In this document: positions 1 to 7,541 of the stretch, piece after piece
How the letters are laid out: the number at the start of each line of letters is the position of its first letter
Position numbering within the stretch: the first letter of the stretch is position 1
NCBI GenBank assembly: GCA_050732775.1
Contig: JBOHRN010000037.1
Coordinates: 1 to 64,000 of the forward strand
DNA: 64,000 nt
Source: JBOHRN01 sp050732775
Lineage (GTDB): Bacteria > Gemmatimonadota > Gemmatimonadetes > Longimicrobiales > Longimicrobiaceae
Direction: 5' to 3'
Program-made: the position numbers and the translations under genes
Notes under the pieces: generated by a model
What the model was told of the DNA's origin: nothing
Seen by the model: only the letters and a program-made list of their open reading frames with translations
Database searches by the model: none

Positions 1-1316
1 GCCATGACCTCCACCACGGCGGGCTGGCCCTCGGTCAGCGTTCCTGTCTTGTCGAATGCGATCACGCGCACGCGCCCCGCGTTCTCTAGGTGCAGACCAC
101 CCTTGATGAGGATGCCGCGGCGGGCCGCGCCGGCCAGCGCGGAGACGATGGTGACGGGGGTCGAGATCACGAGCGCGCAGGGGCAGGCCACCACCAGGAG
201 CACCAGCGCGCGGTAGAGCCACGTGCCCCAGCCCCCGAACCCGGCCAGCGGGGGCACCACGGCGAGGAAGACGGCCGCGGCGACCACCGCGGGCGTGTAG
301 ATCCTAGCGAAGCGGTCCACGAAGCTCTGACTCGGCGCGCGGCTGGCCTGTGCCTCTTCCACCGAGTGGATGATGCGCGCGAGGGTCGTGTCGGACGCCG
401 GCTTGGTGGAGCGTACCTCCAACACGCCCTCCCCGTTCAGGGTTCCGGCAAAAACATCCGCGCCGGGTTCCTTGTCGACGGGAATGGATTCGCCGGTGAT
501 CGGGGCCTGGTTCACACCGGAATGCCCGCTGAGGATCTCGCCGTCGACCGGGATCTTTTCTCCGGGACGGACCACCACCGCCTCTCCCACTTCCACGCCG
601 TCCGCGGGAATGCGGATCTCTTCTCCGTGCCGCAGGACGGTCGCCTCCGCCGGGGAAAGGTCCATCAGACCCTTGATCGCGTTGCGGGCCCGATCCATGG
701 AGTAGCTTTCCAGGAGTTGGGCCACGGCGAAGAGAAACATGACCGAGCCGGCCTCTTCGTACGCACCGATCCCGAGCGCGCCCGCGGCGGCCACGGACAT
801 GAGGAAGTTCATGTCCAGCGCTCGGTTCCGCGCCGCGCGGATTCCCCGCGGAATGACGTACCACCCGCCGGCCACGACGGCGCCGAGCGCGAGTGCGGCC
901 GCCGGCCACTCCACGCCGACCAGGGGCTCCACCGCCAGAGATCCCAGCCACAGCACCCCGGAGAGGACTGCGAGAGAGAGCCGGCCCCTGCGCTCCCACC
1001 AGCTCTCTTCCCTCCGGATCGGCGCATCGTCCTTCACCCGGTAGCCAACGCGGCGGATCGCTCCAGCAACATCCCCGCGCGTGAGCGTTCCCTCGGCGTA
1101 GGCCACGGTGACCGTGCCCCCGACCACATCTACACCAATGTCCTGCACGCCCTCCAGGGAGCGGAGCGCCTTGTCCACGCTCTCCGCACAGCTGCTGCAG
1201 TCCATCCCCCTCACGGTTAGGGTGCAGGAGGTGGCGGTGGCGGTCGTGCCGTTGCTCGCTGTCGTGGTTGCGCCTGACTCCGGCACTGCGCGCGATCCGC
1301 TGAGCTTTGTCTTCAT
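1..1316 (-). CDS. Heavy-metal P1B-type ATPase (ZntA/CadA-like), C-terminus beyond window
   Basis: Exports a divalent soft metal (Zn, Cd or Pb) across the inner membrane using ATP. Read on the minus strand, the protein begins at ATG 1316 with a short Thr/Ser-rich leader and an HMA domain holding GMDCSSC (about residues 37-43). It continues through an actuator TGES motif (around residue 274), the membrane CPC metal-binding motif (around 377) and the phosphorylation motif DKTGT (around 421). The gene runs off the window, so the nucleotide-binding half is not visible. It is transcribed away from an ArsR-type repressor across a palindrome at 1392-1424, the usual arrangement for metal-inducible efflux. 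CPC followed by ALVISTP favours the Zn/Cd/Pb subgroup over copper; exact substrate is inferred. Confidence 0.93.
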   Translation of the reverse strand, partial: MKTKLSGSRAVPESGATTTASNGTTATATSCTLTVRGMDCSSCAESVDKALRSLEGVQDIGVDVVGGTVTVAYAEGTLTRGDVAGAIRRVGYRVKDDAPIRREESWWERRGRLSLAVLSGVLWLGSLAVEPLVGVEWPAAALALGAVVAGGWYVIPRGIRAARNRALDMNFLMSVAAAGALGIGAYEEAGSVMFLFAVAQLLESYSMDRARNAIKGLMDLSPAEATVLRHGEEIRIPADGVEVGEAVVVRPGEKIPVDGEILSGHSGVNQAPITGESIPVDKEPGADVFAGTLNGEGVLEVRSTKPASDTTLARIIHSVEEAQASRAPSQSFVDRFARIYTPAVVAAAVFLAVVPPLAGFGGWGTWLYRALVLLVVACPCALVISTPVTIVSALAGAARRGILIKGGLHLENAGRVRVIAFDKTGTLTEGQPAVVEVM

Positions 1317-1391
1317 CGAATCCGACTCCGATCCGGGGTGTTGTGAATCCTTGTACCCTTGCGGAAGCCACGCCCCGTTGATATCATATTA

Positions 1392-1424
1392 GCATTGGCT
1401 GATAGATAATCTATCAACCAATGC
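1392..1424. promoter_or_regulatory. Operator-like palindrome between metal ATPase and ArsR-family gene
   Basis: Two 16-base arms, GCATTGGCTGATAGAT and ATCTATCAACCAATGC, are inverted repeats with a single mismatch around one central A at 1408. The site lies 28 bp before the repressor start and 75 bp before the ATPase start. Position and form fit an ArsR/SmtB operator controlling both divergent genes; binding is inferred. Confidence 0.7.
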
Positions 1425-1452
1425 TGATGTGTAAAGGTCGATCGCAATCCAC

Positions 1453-1803
1453 ATGCTTGTTTCGACTCACGCCCAGTCGCTCGCGCTCAAGGCCAAGCTG
1501 TTCCGGGGCTTCGCCGATCCGTCGCGGCTCTCCATCGTGGAGGCGCTACGGGATGGGGCGCGCAGCGTGTCCGAAATTGTGGAAATAACCGGACTGAACC
1601 AGCCGAACACCTCCAACCACCTGGCCTGTCTGCTGGACTGCGGCCTGGTGGAACGAGAGCAACGCGGGCGGTTTGTGTATTATCGACTGGCCGTTGAGAA
1701 GGTGGGGCAACTCCTCGCCCTCGGGGATGAGATCCTGACCGACGTTGCGCGGGGCGTGTACGTCTGCCCCCGCTACGAGACACCGGACGGGGGCGGCGCG
1801 TGA
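1453..1803 (+). CDS. ArsR/SmtB-family metal-sensing repressor, CmtR-like
   Basis: 116-residue winged-helix repressor expected to release DNA on binding Cd or Pb. The recognition helix region contains SNHLACLLDCGLV, with Cys59 and Cys63 spaced C-x3-C, followed by a beta-wing (RGRFVYYRLA) and a C-terminal Cys105 (YVCPRYE). From the family, this Cys arrangement resembles mycobacterial CmtR, which uses two Cys in the DNA-binding helix and a third near the C-terminus, rather than the ELCVCDL site of classic ArsR. It is divergent from the P-type ATPase and probably represses it through the palindrome upstream. Start ATG 1453 gives the normal family length. Confidence 0.9.
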   Translation: MLVSTHAQSLALKAKLFRGFADPSRLSIVEALRDGARSVSEIVEITGLNQPNTSNHLACLLDCGLVEREQRGRFVYYRLAVEKVGQLLALGDEILTDVARGVYVCPRYETPDGGGA

Positions 1804-1956
1804 GCAAGCCTCGATGACGCGCCCGCTCCTTCTCGCCACGCGCATACATTTCTCTTCCGGTCGGCATACTCCACTACTTCCGCGCGGCGCCGCTCGAGCG
1901 ACGCATCCACACGGCCGTCTGCTGCTTCTTCATCGCCGAGTGTGCCGCTGATGACT

Positions 1957-1988
1957 CCTCCCCCGGGACCGCCCGGAGGGAGGTTTTT
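1957..1988 (+). terminator. Rho-independent terminator in the 1804-2126 spacer
   Basis: A GC-rich stem (left arm 1957-1967, right arm 1972-1983, one bulged base, loop ACCG) is followed by five T at 1984-1988. It closes the ArsR transcript and insulates the ECF-type promoter that begins about 50 bp downstream. Apart from this and that promoter, the 323-bp spacer shows no convincing gene. Confidence 0.75.
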
Positions 1989-2035
1989 GATTTTGGGGAG
2001 GAACCCCAACCGTGTTGCTCTTATATCTCGCCGCC

Positions 2036-2061
2036 GGGAACTTTTCTTGCCCTCCTGCGTC
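2036..2061 (+). promoter_or_regulatory. ECF-sigma-type promoter P1 (GGGAAC-N16-CGTC)
   Basis: GGGAAC at 2036-2041 and CGTC at 2058-2061 are separated by 16 bp. The same elements, spacing and much of the spacer recur at 4468-4493. AAC-containing -35 and GTC-containing -10 elements are typical of ECF sigma promoters, and an ECF sigma gene lies 0.6 kb downstream, so autoregulation is likely. The transcript would cover cupin, sigma, anti-sigma and the first methyltransferase. Confidence 0.7.
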
Positions 2062-2126
2062 ACTCTCCGTAGCGGGACGGCCGGCTCGCGTTCGAACCAC
2101 TTTAAACCCATGCCAAGGAGGACGAG

Positions 2127-2612
2127 GTGAAGATTCGACTGATGGCACTCACACTCACGCTTTTGTTCAGCGCCGGCTGTGTTTCTGCACAGGAACAGCA
2201 AGGCGAAGCGCACGCGATCGTTGCCTTGCCGGACGGAATCGAATGGGCGCAGGGGCCGCCCTCGCTCCCGCCCGGTGCGGAGTTCGCGGTGCTGGAAGGG
2301 GACCCCGCCGAGGAGGGCCCCTTCACCATGCGCCTTTGGATGCCGGACGGGTACCGGATTCCTCCGCACGTCCACCCGGTCGATGAGCGGGTGACGGTGA
2401 TCTCCGGCACCTTTGCGGTCGGAATGGGCGAGGAGTTCGATGTCTCCGAGGCAATCGATCTCCCCGCCGGAACGTACGCGGCCCTCGCGCCGAACACGCC
2501 GCACTTCGCGATCGCCCGCGGCGAGACCGTGATCCAGCTCAATAACATCGGACCGTGGTCGATCAACTACGTGAACCCGGAGGACGATCCGAGGAACGGG
2601 CGCGAGGATTAG
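2127..2612 (+). CDS. Secreted cupin-domain protein in ECF sigma operon
   Basis: 161-residue protein with an N-terminal export signal (hydrophobic residues about 4-17, then SAGC and VSAQ; lipoprotein or ordinary secreted form cannot be decided) followed by one cupin barrel. The metal-binding pattern is visible as PPHVHP, a downstream DERVTVISG and a second-motif His in NTPHFAI. Start GTG 2127 is fixed by AAGGAGG five bases upstream. It is first in the operon with the ECF sigma and zinc anti-sigma genes, so it may bind or detoxify the inducing compound outside the cytoplasm; its substrate is unknown. Confidence 0.85.
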   Translation: MKIRLMALTLTLLFSAGCVSAQEQQGEAHAIVALPDGIEWAQGPPSLPPGAEFAVLEGDPAEEGPFTMRLWMPDGYRIPPHVHPVDERVTVISGTFAVGMGEEFDVSEAIDLPAGTYAALAPNTPHFAIARGETVIQLNNIGPWSINYVNPEDDPRNGRED

Positions 2613-2665
2613 AGGGCCGCCAACATACAACGCTGGAACCGGTGCAACCGACGCTGAGCGCGAGC

Positions 2666-3250
2666 ATGGCCCTCACCGCGGAGGACCGGAACTGGTTCGA
2701 GCGCGAGGTCCGCTACGCGCTGCCCGATCTCTATGGAACGGCGCTGCGCCTCGCGCGGGACCCGGCAGATGCCGAGGACCTCGTTTCCGAGGCCGTCACC
2801 AAGGCGCTGTGCAACCTGGCATCGCTGAACGACCGGGCGCGCTTCCGCGGTTGGATCTTCCGGATCCTGACCAATACCTTCATCAGCGAGCACCGCGCCC
2901 GTGCGGCGCTGCCGGTCGCCGAGCCGTATGTGGAGGAGGACGGCGAGCAGGGTGAAGGCTTTTCGCTCTTCGAGCGTTTGCACCAGCCGTTCCTACTCTG
3001 GTGGGGAAATCCGGAGCAGCAGTTCCTGAACCGGCTGCTGCGCGAGGACCTCGAGAAGGCGGTCGACGGCCTTCCCGAGGCCTTTCGCCTGGTGGTCGTT
3101 CTGGCCGACCTGCAGGGCTGTTCGTATCAGGAGATCGCCGAGACGCTGGAGATCCCGATCGGCACGGTTCGCTCCCGGCTCGCCCGCGGTCGCGGTCTGT
3201 TGCAGGAGGCGCTCTGGGAGCACGCGAAGGACGCGGGTCTGGTTCACTAA
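2666..3250 (+). CDS. ECF-family RNA polymerase sigma factor
   Basis: 194-residue sigma-70 family factor of the ECF type. Region 2 spans roughly DLYGTALRLARDPADAEDLV to the FRGWIFRILTN segment, and region 4 is GCSYQEIAETLEIPIGTVRS. No region 3 or extra C-terminal domain is present. ATG 2666 places the start just before region 2; an in-frame extension upstream to 2555 would overlap the cupin gene and is not family-like. The downstream zinc-finger protein is its probable anti-sigma factor, and the matching promoters at 2036 and 4468 are its likely targets. Confidence 0.92.
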   Translation: MALTAEDRNWFEREVRYALPDLYGTALRLARDPADAEDLVSEAVTKALCNLASLNDRARFRGWIFRILTNTFISEHRARAALPVAEPYVEEDGEQGEGFSLFERLHQPFLLWWGNPEQQFLNRLLREDLEKAVDGLPEAFRLVVVLADLQGCSYQEIAETLEIPIGTVRSRLARGRGLLQEALWEHAKDAGLVH

Positions 3251-3278
3251 CCCATTTTCCGGGGGATTGAAAGACGCG

Positions 3279-3530
3279 ATGAGCACGACCACCAACATCG
3301 ACTGCCAAGAGGCGCTTCGCTCGCTATTCGCCTATCTGGACGGCGAGCTCGAGGGCGCTCGGCGCCGCGACGTGGAAGCCCACCTCGAGCGCTGCCGGAG
3401 TTGCTTCTCGCGCGCGGAGTTCGAACAGCATCTCAAGGAGCACCTCGCCGAACTCGGATCGGCGCCGGTCGAGCCGGCGTTCGAAAGCCGGATCGGATCG
3501 CTCATCAGCCGGTTCGACTGCCTTGAGTGA
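3279..3530 (+). CDS. Zinc-binding anti-sigma factor (ZAS type)
   Basis: 83-residue soluble protein with the ZAS signature H-x3-C-x2-C (His35, Cys39, Cys42 in HLERCRSC) on a short helical domain. No membrane helix follows, so it would act in the cytoplasm, as RsrA or ChrR do. It starts 28 bp after the sigma stop; ATG 3279 is preferred over TTG 3267, which would sit against the GGGGGA ribosome-binding site. In this family thiol oxidation or zinc loss frees the sigma factor, which suggests an oxidative or electrophile signal here. Confidence 0.9.
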   Translation: MSTTTNIDCQEALRSLFAYLDGELEGARRRDVEAHLERCRSCFSRAEFEQHLKEHLAELGSAPVEPAFESRIGSLISRFDCLE

Positions 3531-3599
3531 ACGTCGCCGCGGAGCCGCCGTGCGGAGCAGCGGGCAGCCGCAACCTCAGCAACGAAAGGAGATAGAAAC

Positions 3600-4394
3600 A
3601 TGGTCGCGATCCTCTCCAATCAACGCGACGTCATCTTCGCCGCCGTGCAGGCGATGTACACGGAGGTCGCCTCTCACCCGGCTCGCGGCTTTCATTTCCC
3701 CACCGGCCGTGCGGCCTGCGAGTTCGTCGGCTACCCGACCGAGCAGCTCGACGCGATCCCCGCGGCTGCGGTCGAGTCGTTCGCGGGAGTCGGATATCCG
3801 TTCGCCGCGGACGCGATCGAGCCCAGTGATACGGTACTGGACATCGGCTCGGGCTCCGGCACCGATGCACTGATCGCCAGCCATCTCGCGGGGCCGCGCG
3901 GTCGCGTGATCGGGCTGGATATGACCCCGGCGATGCTCGACAAGCTCGAACGCAACGCGGCGCTGGCGGGTGCCACGACGGTCGAGTGGCTGCAGGGGAA
4001 CGCCGAGGAGATCCCGCTTCCCGCCTCGTCCGTCGACGTCGTGACGAGCAATGGCGTGATCAACCTGGTCCCCGACAAGCCCGCCGCGCTCGCGGAGATC
4101 CTGCGCGTGCTCCGGCCCGGCGGGCGCGTCCAGATCGCCGACATCGTCACGGGCAAGCCGATCTCCGACGCCTGCCGCTCGAACCCGGAGCTCTGGGCCG
4201 AGTGCGTGGTCGGCGCGACGACGAAGGACGAATACCTCGAGCTCTTCCGCGCCGCGGGGTTCGCGGAGGTCGAGGTGCTTGGCCATCTCGACTACTTCTC
4301 GGCGAGCTCAAGCCCCGAGACGCGCAGCATCGCCGCTTCGTTCAACGCCCACTCGCTGGTGATGCGAGCCGTCAAGCCGCCCGCCGGCAAGTAA
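3600..4394 (+). CDS. SAM-dependent methyltransferase, ArsM-like, paralogue 1
   Basis: 264-residue class I methyltransferase. The SAM-binding glycine motif is VLDIGSGSGTD (79-89) and the post-I acidic end is VIGLDM. The segment SNGVINLVPDKP (150-161) resembles arsenite methyltransferases. Of the three conserved ArsM cysteines only the middle one is matched (Cys202 in ECVVGA); the YGCG-type first cysteine is replaced by FAGVGY (61-66) and no C-terminal thiol pair is seen. Arsenic methylation is therefore doubtful. ATG 3600 follows AAAGGAG. It closes the sigma/anti-sigma operon and has a paralogue at 5240-6022. Confidence 0.85.
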   Translation: MVAILSNQRDVIFAAVQAMYTEVASHPARGFHFPTGRAACEFVGYPTEQLDAIPAAAVESFAGVGYPFAADAIEPSDTVLDIGSGSGTDALIASHLAGPRGRVIGLDMTPAMLDKLERNAALAGATTVEWLQGNAEEIPLPASSVDVVTSNGVINLVPDKPAALAEILRVLRPGGRVQIADIVTGKPISDACRSNPELWAECVVGATTKDEYLELFRAAGFAEVEVLGHLDYFSASSSPETRSIAASFNAHSLVMRAVKPPAGK

Positions 4395-4441
4395 CACAGT
4401 ATTCACCTTACGAAGTAAACGACCCTGCATGTGATTCCGGC

Positions 4442-4478
4442 GTTCCCGGGGAGCGGATCCGCTCCCCGGGAACTTTTT
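4442..4478 (+). terminator. 32-bp perfect palindrome plus T5, terminator overlapping promoter P2
   Basis: Arms 4442-4457 and 4458-4473 are perfect inverted complements of 16 bases each, followed by TTTTT at 4474-4478. It would end the transcript of the first methyltransferase. The last six bases of the right arm are also the GGGAAC -35 element of the next promoter. Confidence 0.7.
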
Positions 4479-4493
4479 GTGCCCTCTCGCGTC
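4468..4493 (+). promoter_or_regulatory. ECF-sigma-type promoter P2 (GGGAAC-N16-CGTC)
   Basis: GGGAAC 4468-4473 and CGTC 4490-4493 have exactly the same 16-bp spacing as P1. The spacers also agree (TTTT, then GCCCTC), and both sites carry GGCCGGCTCG shortly downstream. It would drive the OsmC and second methyltransferase genes under the adjacent ECF sigma factor. Confidence 0.7.
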
Positions 4494-4575
4494 GGGATCG
4501 GTAGAGGTGGCCGGCTCGTCCTGAAGATAACAAGGCCCCGAATCGCTGGGGCCGCAAACCCAAAGGAGGAGCATC

Positions 4576-5142
4576 ATGAGCACGCTACAGAGCAACGCGA
4601 GGAACGGCGTCGACGTCGACCAGCTGGTCGGCACGATCGACGCGATCAAGGAGACTCCGGATCTCGCCCGCTTCCAGTTCCGCGCGAAAACGGAGTGGGT
4701 GGACGGTGGGCACGTGCGCACCACGATCCAGGATTTCCACGGGGCGGGGGAGGAGGACAGCTCCCGCACCAAGCCGTTCGTGATCGAAGGCGACGAGCCC
4801 CCCGTCCTGCTCGGGGGCAACCATGCGCCCAACGCGGTGGAGACCGTGCTGCACGCGCTGGCCTCCTGCCTGGCCGTCGGCTTCGTCTACAACGCGGCCG
4901 CCCAGGGGATCGAGGTCGAATCGCTGGACTTCGACCTCGAGGGCGACCTCGACCTCCACGGCTTCCTCGGGCTCTCGGACGAGGTCCGCCCCGGCTACGA
5001 AGGGATCCGGGTCCGCTACCGGGCCAAGACCGACGCGCCGCGGGAGAAGGTCGAGGAGCTGTGCAGCTACGTCCAGCGGACCTCGCCGGTGATGGACCTG
5101 ATCCGGAACCCCGTTCCGGTCTCGGTCTCGCTCGAGGCCTGA
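4576..5142 (+). CDS. OsmC-family peroxidase-like protein
   Basis: 188-residue OsmC/Ohr superfamily protein. Such proteins reduce organic hydroperoxides through a reactive cysteine pair. Cys98 in ALASCLAVGF and Cys163 in EELCSYVQ match the two catalytic positions, and the fold continues with VESLDFDLEGDLDL. Start ATG 4576 has an AAAGGAGGAG ribosome-binding site. It sits directly behind ECF promoter P2 and ahead of a methyltransferase paralogous to the one in the sigma operon, so it is probably the detoxifying arm of this regulon. Confidence 0.9.
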   Translation: MSTLQSNARNGVDVDQLVGTIDAIKETPDLARFQFRAKTEWVDGGHVRTTIQDFHGAGEEDSSRTKPFVIEGDEPPVLLGGNHAPNAVETVLHALASCLAVGFVYNAAAQGIEVESLDFDLEGDLDLHGFLGLSDEVRPGYEGIRVRYRAKTDAPREKVEELCSYVQRTSPVMDLIRNPVPVSVSLEA

Positions 5143-5239
5143 CGATCCGCTGCCGTGGAGCCCGGCGCCGGGCAGGCATCTCGCCGCGGGCTCGGGCTCC
5201 CGGCCCTGACCTTAACACGAGTCAAGAGGGGAATTGATC

Positions 5240-6022
5240 ATGGCGACAACACTATCCACCGTGGACGTGGACGATCTGCGCGGCAGGGTGACCGATATGT
5301 ACCGGAAAGTCGCGCGCGAGCCGGCCGGCGAGTTCCACTTCGAGATGGGCCGCGCCCTGGCCGAGCGGCTCGGCTACCGGGCCGAGGACCTCGACCGCAT
5401 CCCCCCGGAATCCGTCGAGTCGTTCGCCGGCGTGGGTTACTACTTCGATCTGGCGGATCTGAGCGAGGGCGAGACCGTGCTGGACCTGGGGAGTGGCTCG
5501 GGGATGGACACCTTCGTCGCCGCCCTGAGGGTCGGATCGGCGGGCAGCGTCATCGGCATCGACATGACCGACGCCCAGCTCGACAAGGCCGCCCTGCTGC
5601 GAGACCAGGCCGGTTTCCGCAACATCTCGTACCGCACCGGGTTGATCGAGGAGCTGCCGGTCGACGATGCCAGCGTCGACGTGGTGATCTCGAACGGCGT
5701 GATCAACCTCTGCCCGGACAAACCCCGGGTCTTCGAGGAGATCAACCGGGTACTCCGTCCGGATGGACGCATGGCGATCGCGGATATCGTCACCGAGGAG
5801 GAGTTGCCCGCGAGCGTCACCTGCGACGCCACGCTCTGGGCGGCGTGCATCGGAGGGGCCGCACAGCAGAATCGGTATCGGGATGCGATCGAAGCTGCCG
5901 GGCTGCGGGTGGATTCGGTGAAGGAGAATCCGCGCTACGGGTTCCTGTCCAAATCTGCCCGGGGCGCCAGCCGTCAGTATGGAGTCAAGAGCGTCTCGCT
6001 CCTCGCCACCAAGCCCGCGTGA
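5240..6022 (+). CDS. SAM-dependent methyltransferase, ArsM-like, paralogue 2
   Basis: 260-residue class I methyltransferase clearly paralogous to the 3600 gene: shared ESFAGVGY, VLDLGSGSGMD (80-90), VIGIDMT and SNGVINLCPDKP. The ArsM middle cysteine is kept (Cys203 in AACIGGA), while the first and last are not evident. ATG 5240 is preferred over TTG 5234 because AGAGGGGAA lies at the right distance. It follows OsmC by 97 bp in the same direction and converges on the transglycosylase. Substrate unknown; a small-molecule or thiol methylation linked to oxidative stress is an inference. Confidence 0.85.
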   Translation: MATTLSTVDVDDLRGRVTDMYRKVAREPAGEFHFEMGRALAERLGYRAEDLDRIPPESVESFAGVGYYFDLADLSEGETVLDLGSGSGMDTFVAALRVGSAGSVIGIDMTDAQLDKAALLRDQAGFRNISYRTGLIEELPVDDASVDVVISNGVINLCPDKPRVFEEINRVLRPDGRMAIADIVTEEELPASVTCDATLWAACIGGAAQQNRYRDAIEAAGLRVDSVKENPRYGFLSKSARGASRQYGVKSVSLLATKPA

Positions 6023-6058
6023 GGGCCGAGGGTGCCAAGATCGACGAAACGCGGCCTT

Positions 6059-6823
6059 TTAGCGCCCGTAGAGAACCCTCTCCACGTACCCGTTATCTGG
6101 GTTCGCTCCCCGGCCCAGGAGCCGGTCCACGGTGCCCGGTCCCCGGTTGTACGCCAGTAGAGCGAGCCGTTCGTTCTGGTCGTACTTATCCAACAGGTAG
6201 CGCAGGTAGCGGAAGCCTACCTCCAGGTTGACCTCGGGGTTGCGGAGTTCGGAGGTACTCACCCCCGGCTCCATCCAGCGGGCGGTGGCGGGCATGAGTT
6301 GGGTGAGGCCTACCGCCCCCACGTAGCTGGTGGCGCTGTTTCGGAAAGAGCTTTCGGCGCGCACCAACCCGAACGCCATGTCGGGGTCGATCTCGGCCTG
6401 GATCGCCGAGTCGTAAATACGGGCGGCGAGCCGGGCGGTGAGGTCGTACTCCTGGAAAAATTTCACGCTCTCCCGGATCTTGGCGTCGCGTACCCCCTGG
6501 CGCCAACTAGCTGAGACCGACTGCTCGTCGATGCCGAGGGAGGGGATGATTCCGTGACGTTCGTACGCCGGGTTGGTCCGGCCGAACGGGTCTCCGGAGC
6601 GGACCTCCTGTATACTGTCCCACGCGATGGGGGCGGCCGCGCCCACGATCGCCAACCCCACCAACCCGGCTCGCACCGGGTGGCCGCGCAGCTCTGCGAA
6701 CCCCGGCAACCCGCCGCGAGAACTCTCGCCGCGCGCGTCGTGTTGGCGCCGCCTGTGCTGCTCGCGGGGGGCTGATTCCCGGTTCCACTGAGTGGCGGCG
6801 TGTCTTCGTTTTTGCTCGGTCAT
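6059..6823 (-). CDS. SLT-type lytic transglycosylase, membrane-anchored
   Basis: 254 residues: a charged cytoplasmic N-terminus, one membrane segment (about 52-68, VRAGLVGLAIVGAAAP) and a C-terminal SLT domain. The catalytic Glu157 is in VRAESSF, followed by the family motif YVGAVGLTQLMPATA and a late AYNRGPG. It cleaves peptidoglycan glycan strands in the periplasm with formation of 1,6-anhydromuramyl ends. ATG 6823 has a GGAGG site five bases upstream on the minus strand. It stands alone, convergent with the methyltransferase and divergent from the 7002 gene. Confidence 0.92.
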   Translation of the reverse strand: MTEQKRRHAATQWNRESAPREQHRRRQHDARGESSRGGLPGFAELRGHPVRAGLVGLAIVGAAAPIAWDSIQEVRSGDPFGRTNPAYERHGIIPSLGIDEQSVSASWRQGVRDAKIRESVKFFQEYDLTARLAARIYDSAIQAEIDPDMAFGLVRAESSFRNSATSYVGAVGLTQLMPATARWMEPGVSTSELRNPEVNLEVGFRYLRYLLDKYDQNERLALLAYNRGPGTVDRLLGRGANPDNGYVERVLYGR

Positions 6824-6949
6824 CGTCGCCTCCGGTTTTTCAAGACGCGAGGTTGAACCGACTTAATACGCCTCACCTAACTGTATGTTCCGCCCGCATA
6901 TAGCTTGCACGTTGCGTGCCGTCGGGAGGAAGACCGCCTTTCCGCCCGG

Positions 6950-6978
6950 TTGCCAGCCGGAGTTCGAGGCAGTATCTA
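6950..6978 (+). promoter_or_regulatory. Sigma-70-like promoter before gene 7002
   Basis: TTGCCA at 6950-6955 and TATCTA at 6973-6978 are separated by 17 bp, placing initiation near 6985, about 17 bases before the start codon of the downstream gene. Confidence 0.5.
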
Positions 6979-7001
6979 AATATAGTCAAAATCGGAGCGG
7001 C

Positions 7002-7541
7002 ATGCCACAGCTCACCTTCGGCCAGCGAGTCGCCGGGCTTCTCGTCATCCTCGCCCTGGTGGCTGCCGTCCAGCTCGGTATCCATCTGGTCCGCTGGTAC
7101 GCGCACGCGGCAGAGCGGCAGGAGTTGGCCGGCGTCCGCGACGCCGGGGTCCAGGCCGGGGCCGAGGTGGTGCGCACTATGCTACGGCTCGACAGCTTGC
7201 GGCTGGTGATCGACTCCTTGGACCACGGGCTCGCCCAGAGGCGCCGGAGCGTGCGCGCCTATGAGCGCTTCGTGCGCGCGGACCGGCTGCCCGCCCGGCT
7301 ACACCGCGCTTACCGCTCCGATCTCGCTTCTTACAACTCCCTGGTAGGAGAACGGAACGGCGTGGCCGGAGAGTGGGAGCGCACGCTGGAGGCGAGCCGG
7401 CTCTCCCGGGAGAGCTACCAGCGACTCTCCGAGCGGGCCCGCACCCTCGCCGCCGCCATCGGAGAGCCGTACTTCCGGCTCCCCACTCCCATGGAGGCGG
7501 CGGTGGCCAAAGGCGTACTCGACTCGGTAACGGCCCCGTGA
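7002..7541 (+). CDS. Unknown single-pass membrane protein with coiled coil
   Basis: 179 residues with one N-terminal membrane helix (about 8-26, VAGLLVILALVAAVQLGIHL) and a long Arg/Glu-rich helical region suggestive of a periplasmic coiled coil, ending in an SLVGERNGVAGEWERTLEASR-like stretch and a short tail. No known domain recognised. ATG 7002 follows GGAG and is preferred over the upstream in-frame ATG at 6885, which lies before the likely promoter. Its stop overlaps the GTG start of topoisomerase IB (GTGA), so the two are probably translated together. Confidence 0.75.
   Translation: MPQLTFGQRVAGLLVILALVAAVQLGIHLVRWYAHAAERQELAGVRDAGVQAGAEVVRTMLRLDSLRLVIDSLDHGLAQRRRSVRAYERFVRADRLPARLHRAYRSDLASYNSLVGERNGVAGEWERTLEASRLSRESYQRLSERARTLAAAIGEPYFRLPTPMEAAVAKGVLDSVTAP

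Noticed and set aside
304..1371. Long minus-strand frame opposite the metal ATPase region
   Set aside because: It is Arg/Gly-rich without domain motifs; the ATPase reads in another minus-strand frame with HMA, TGES, CPC and DKTG motifs.
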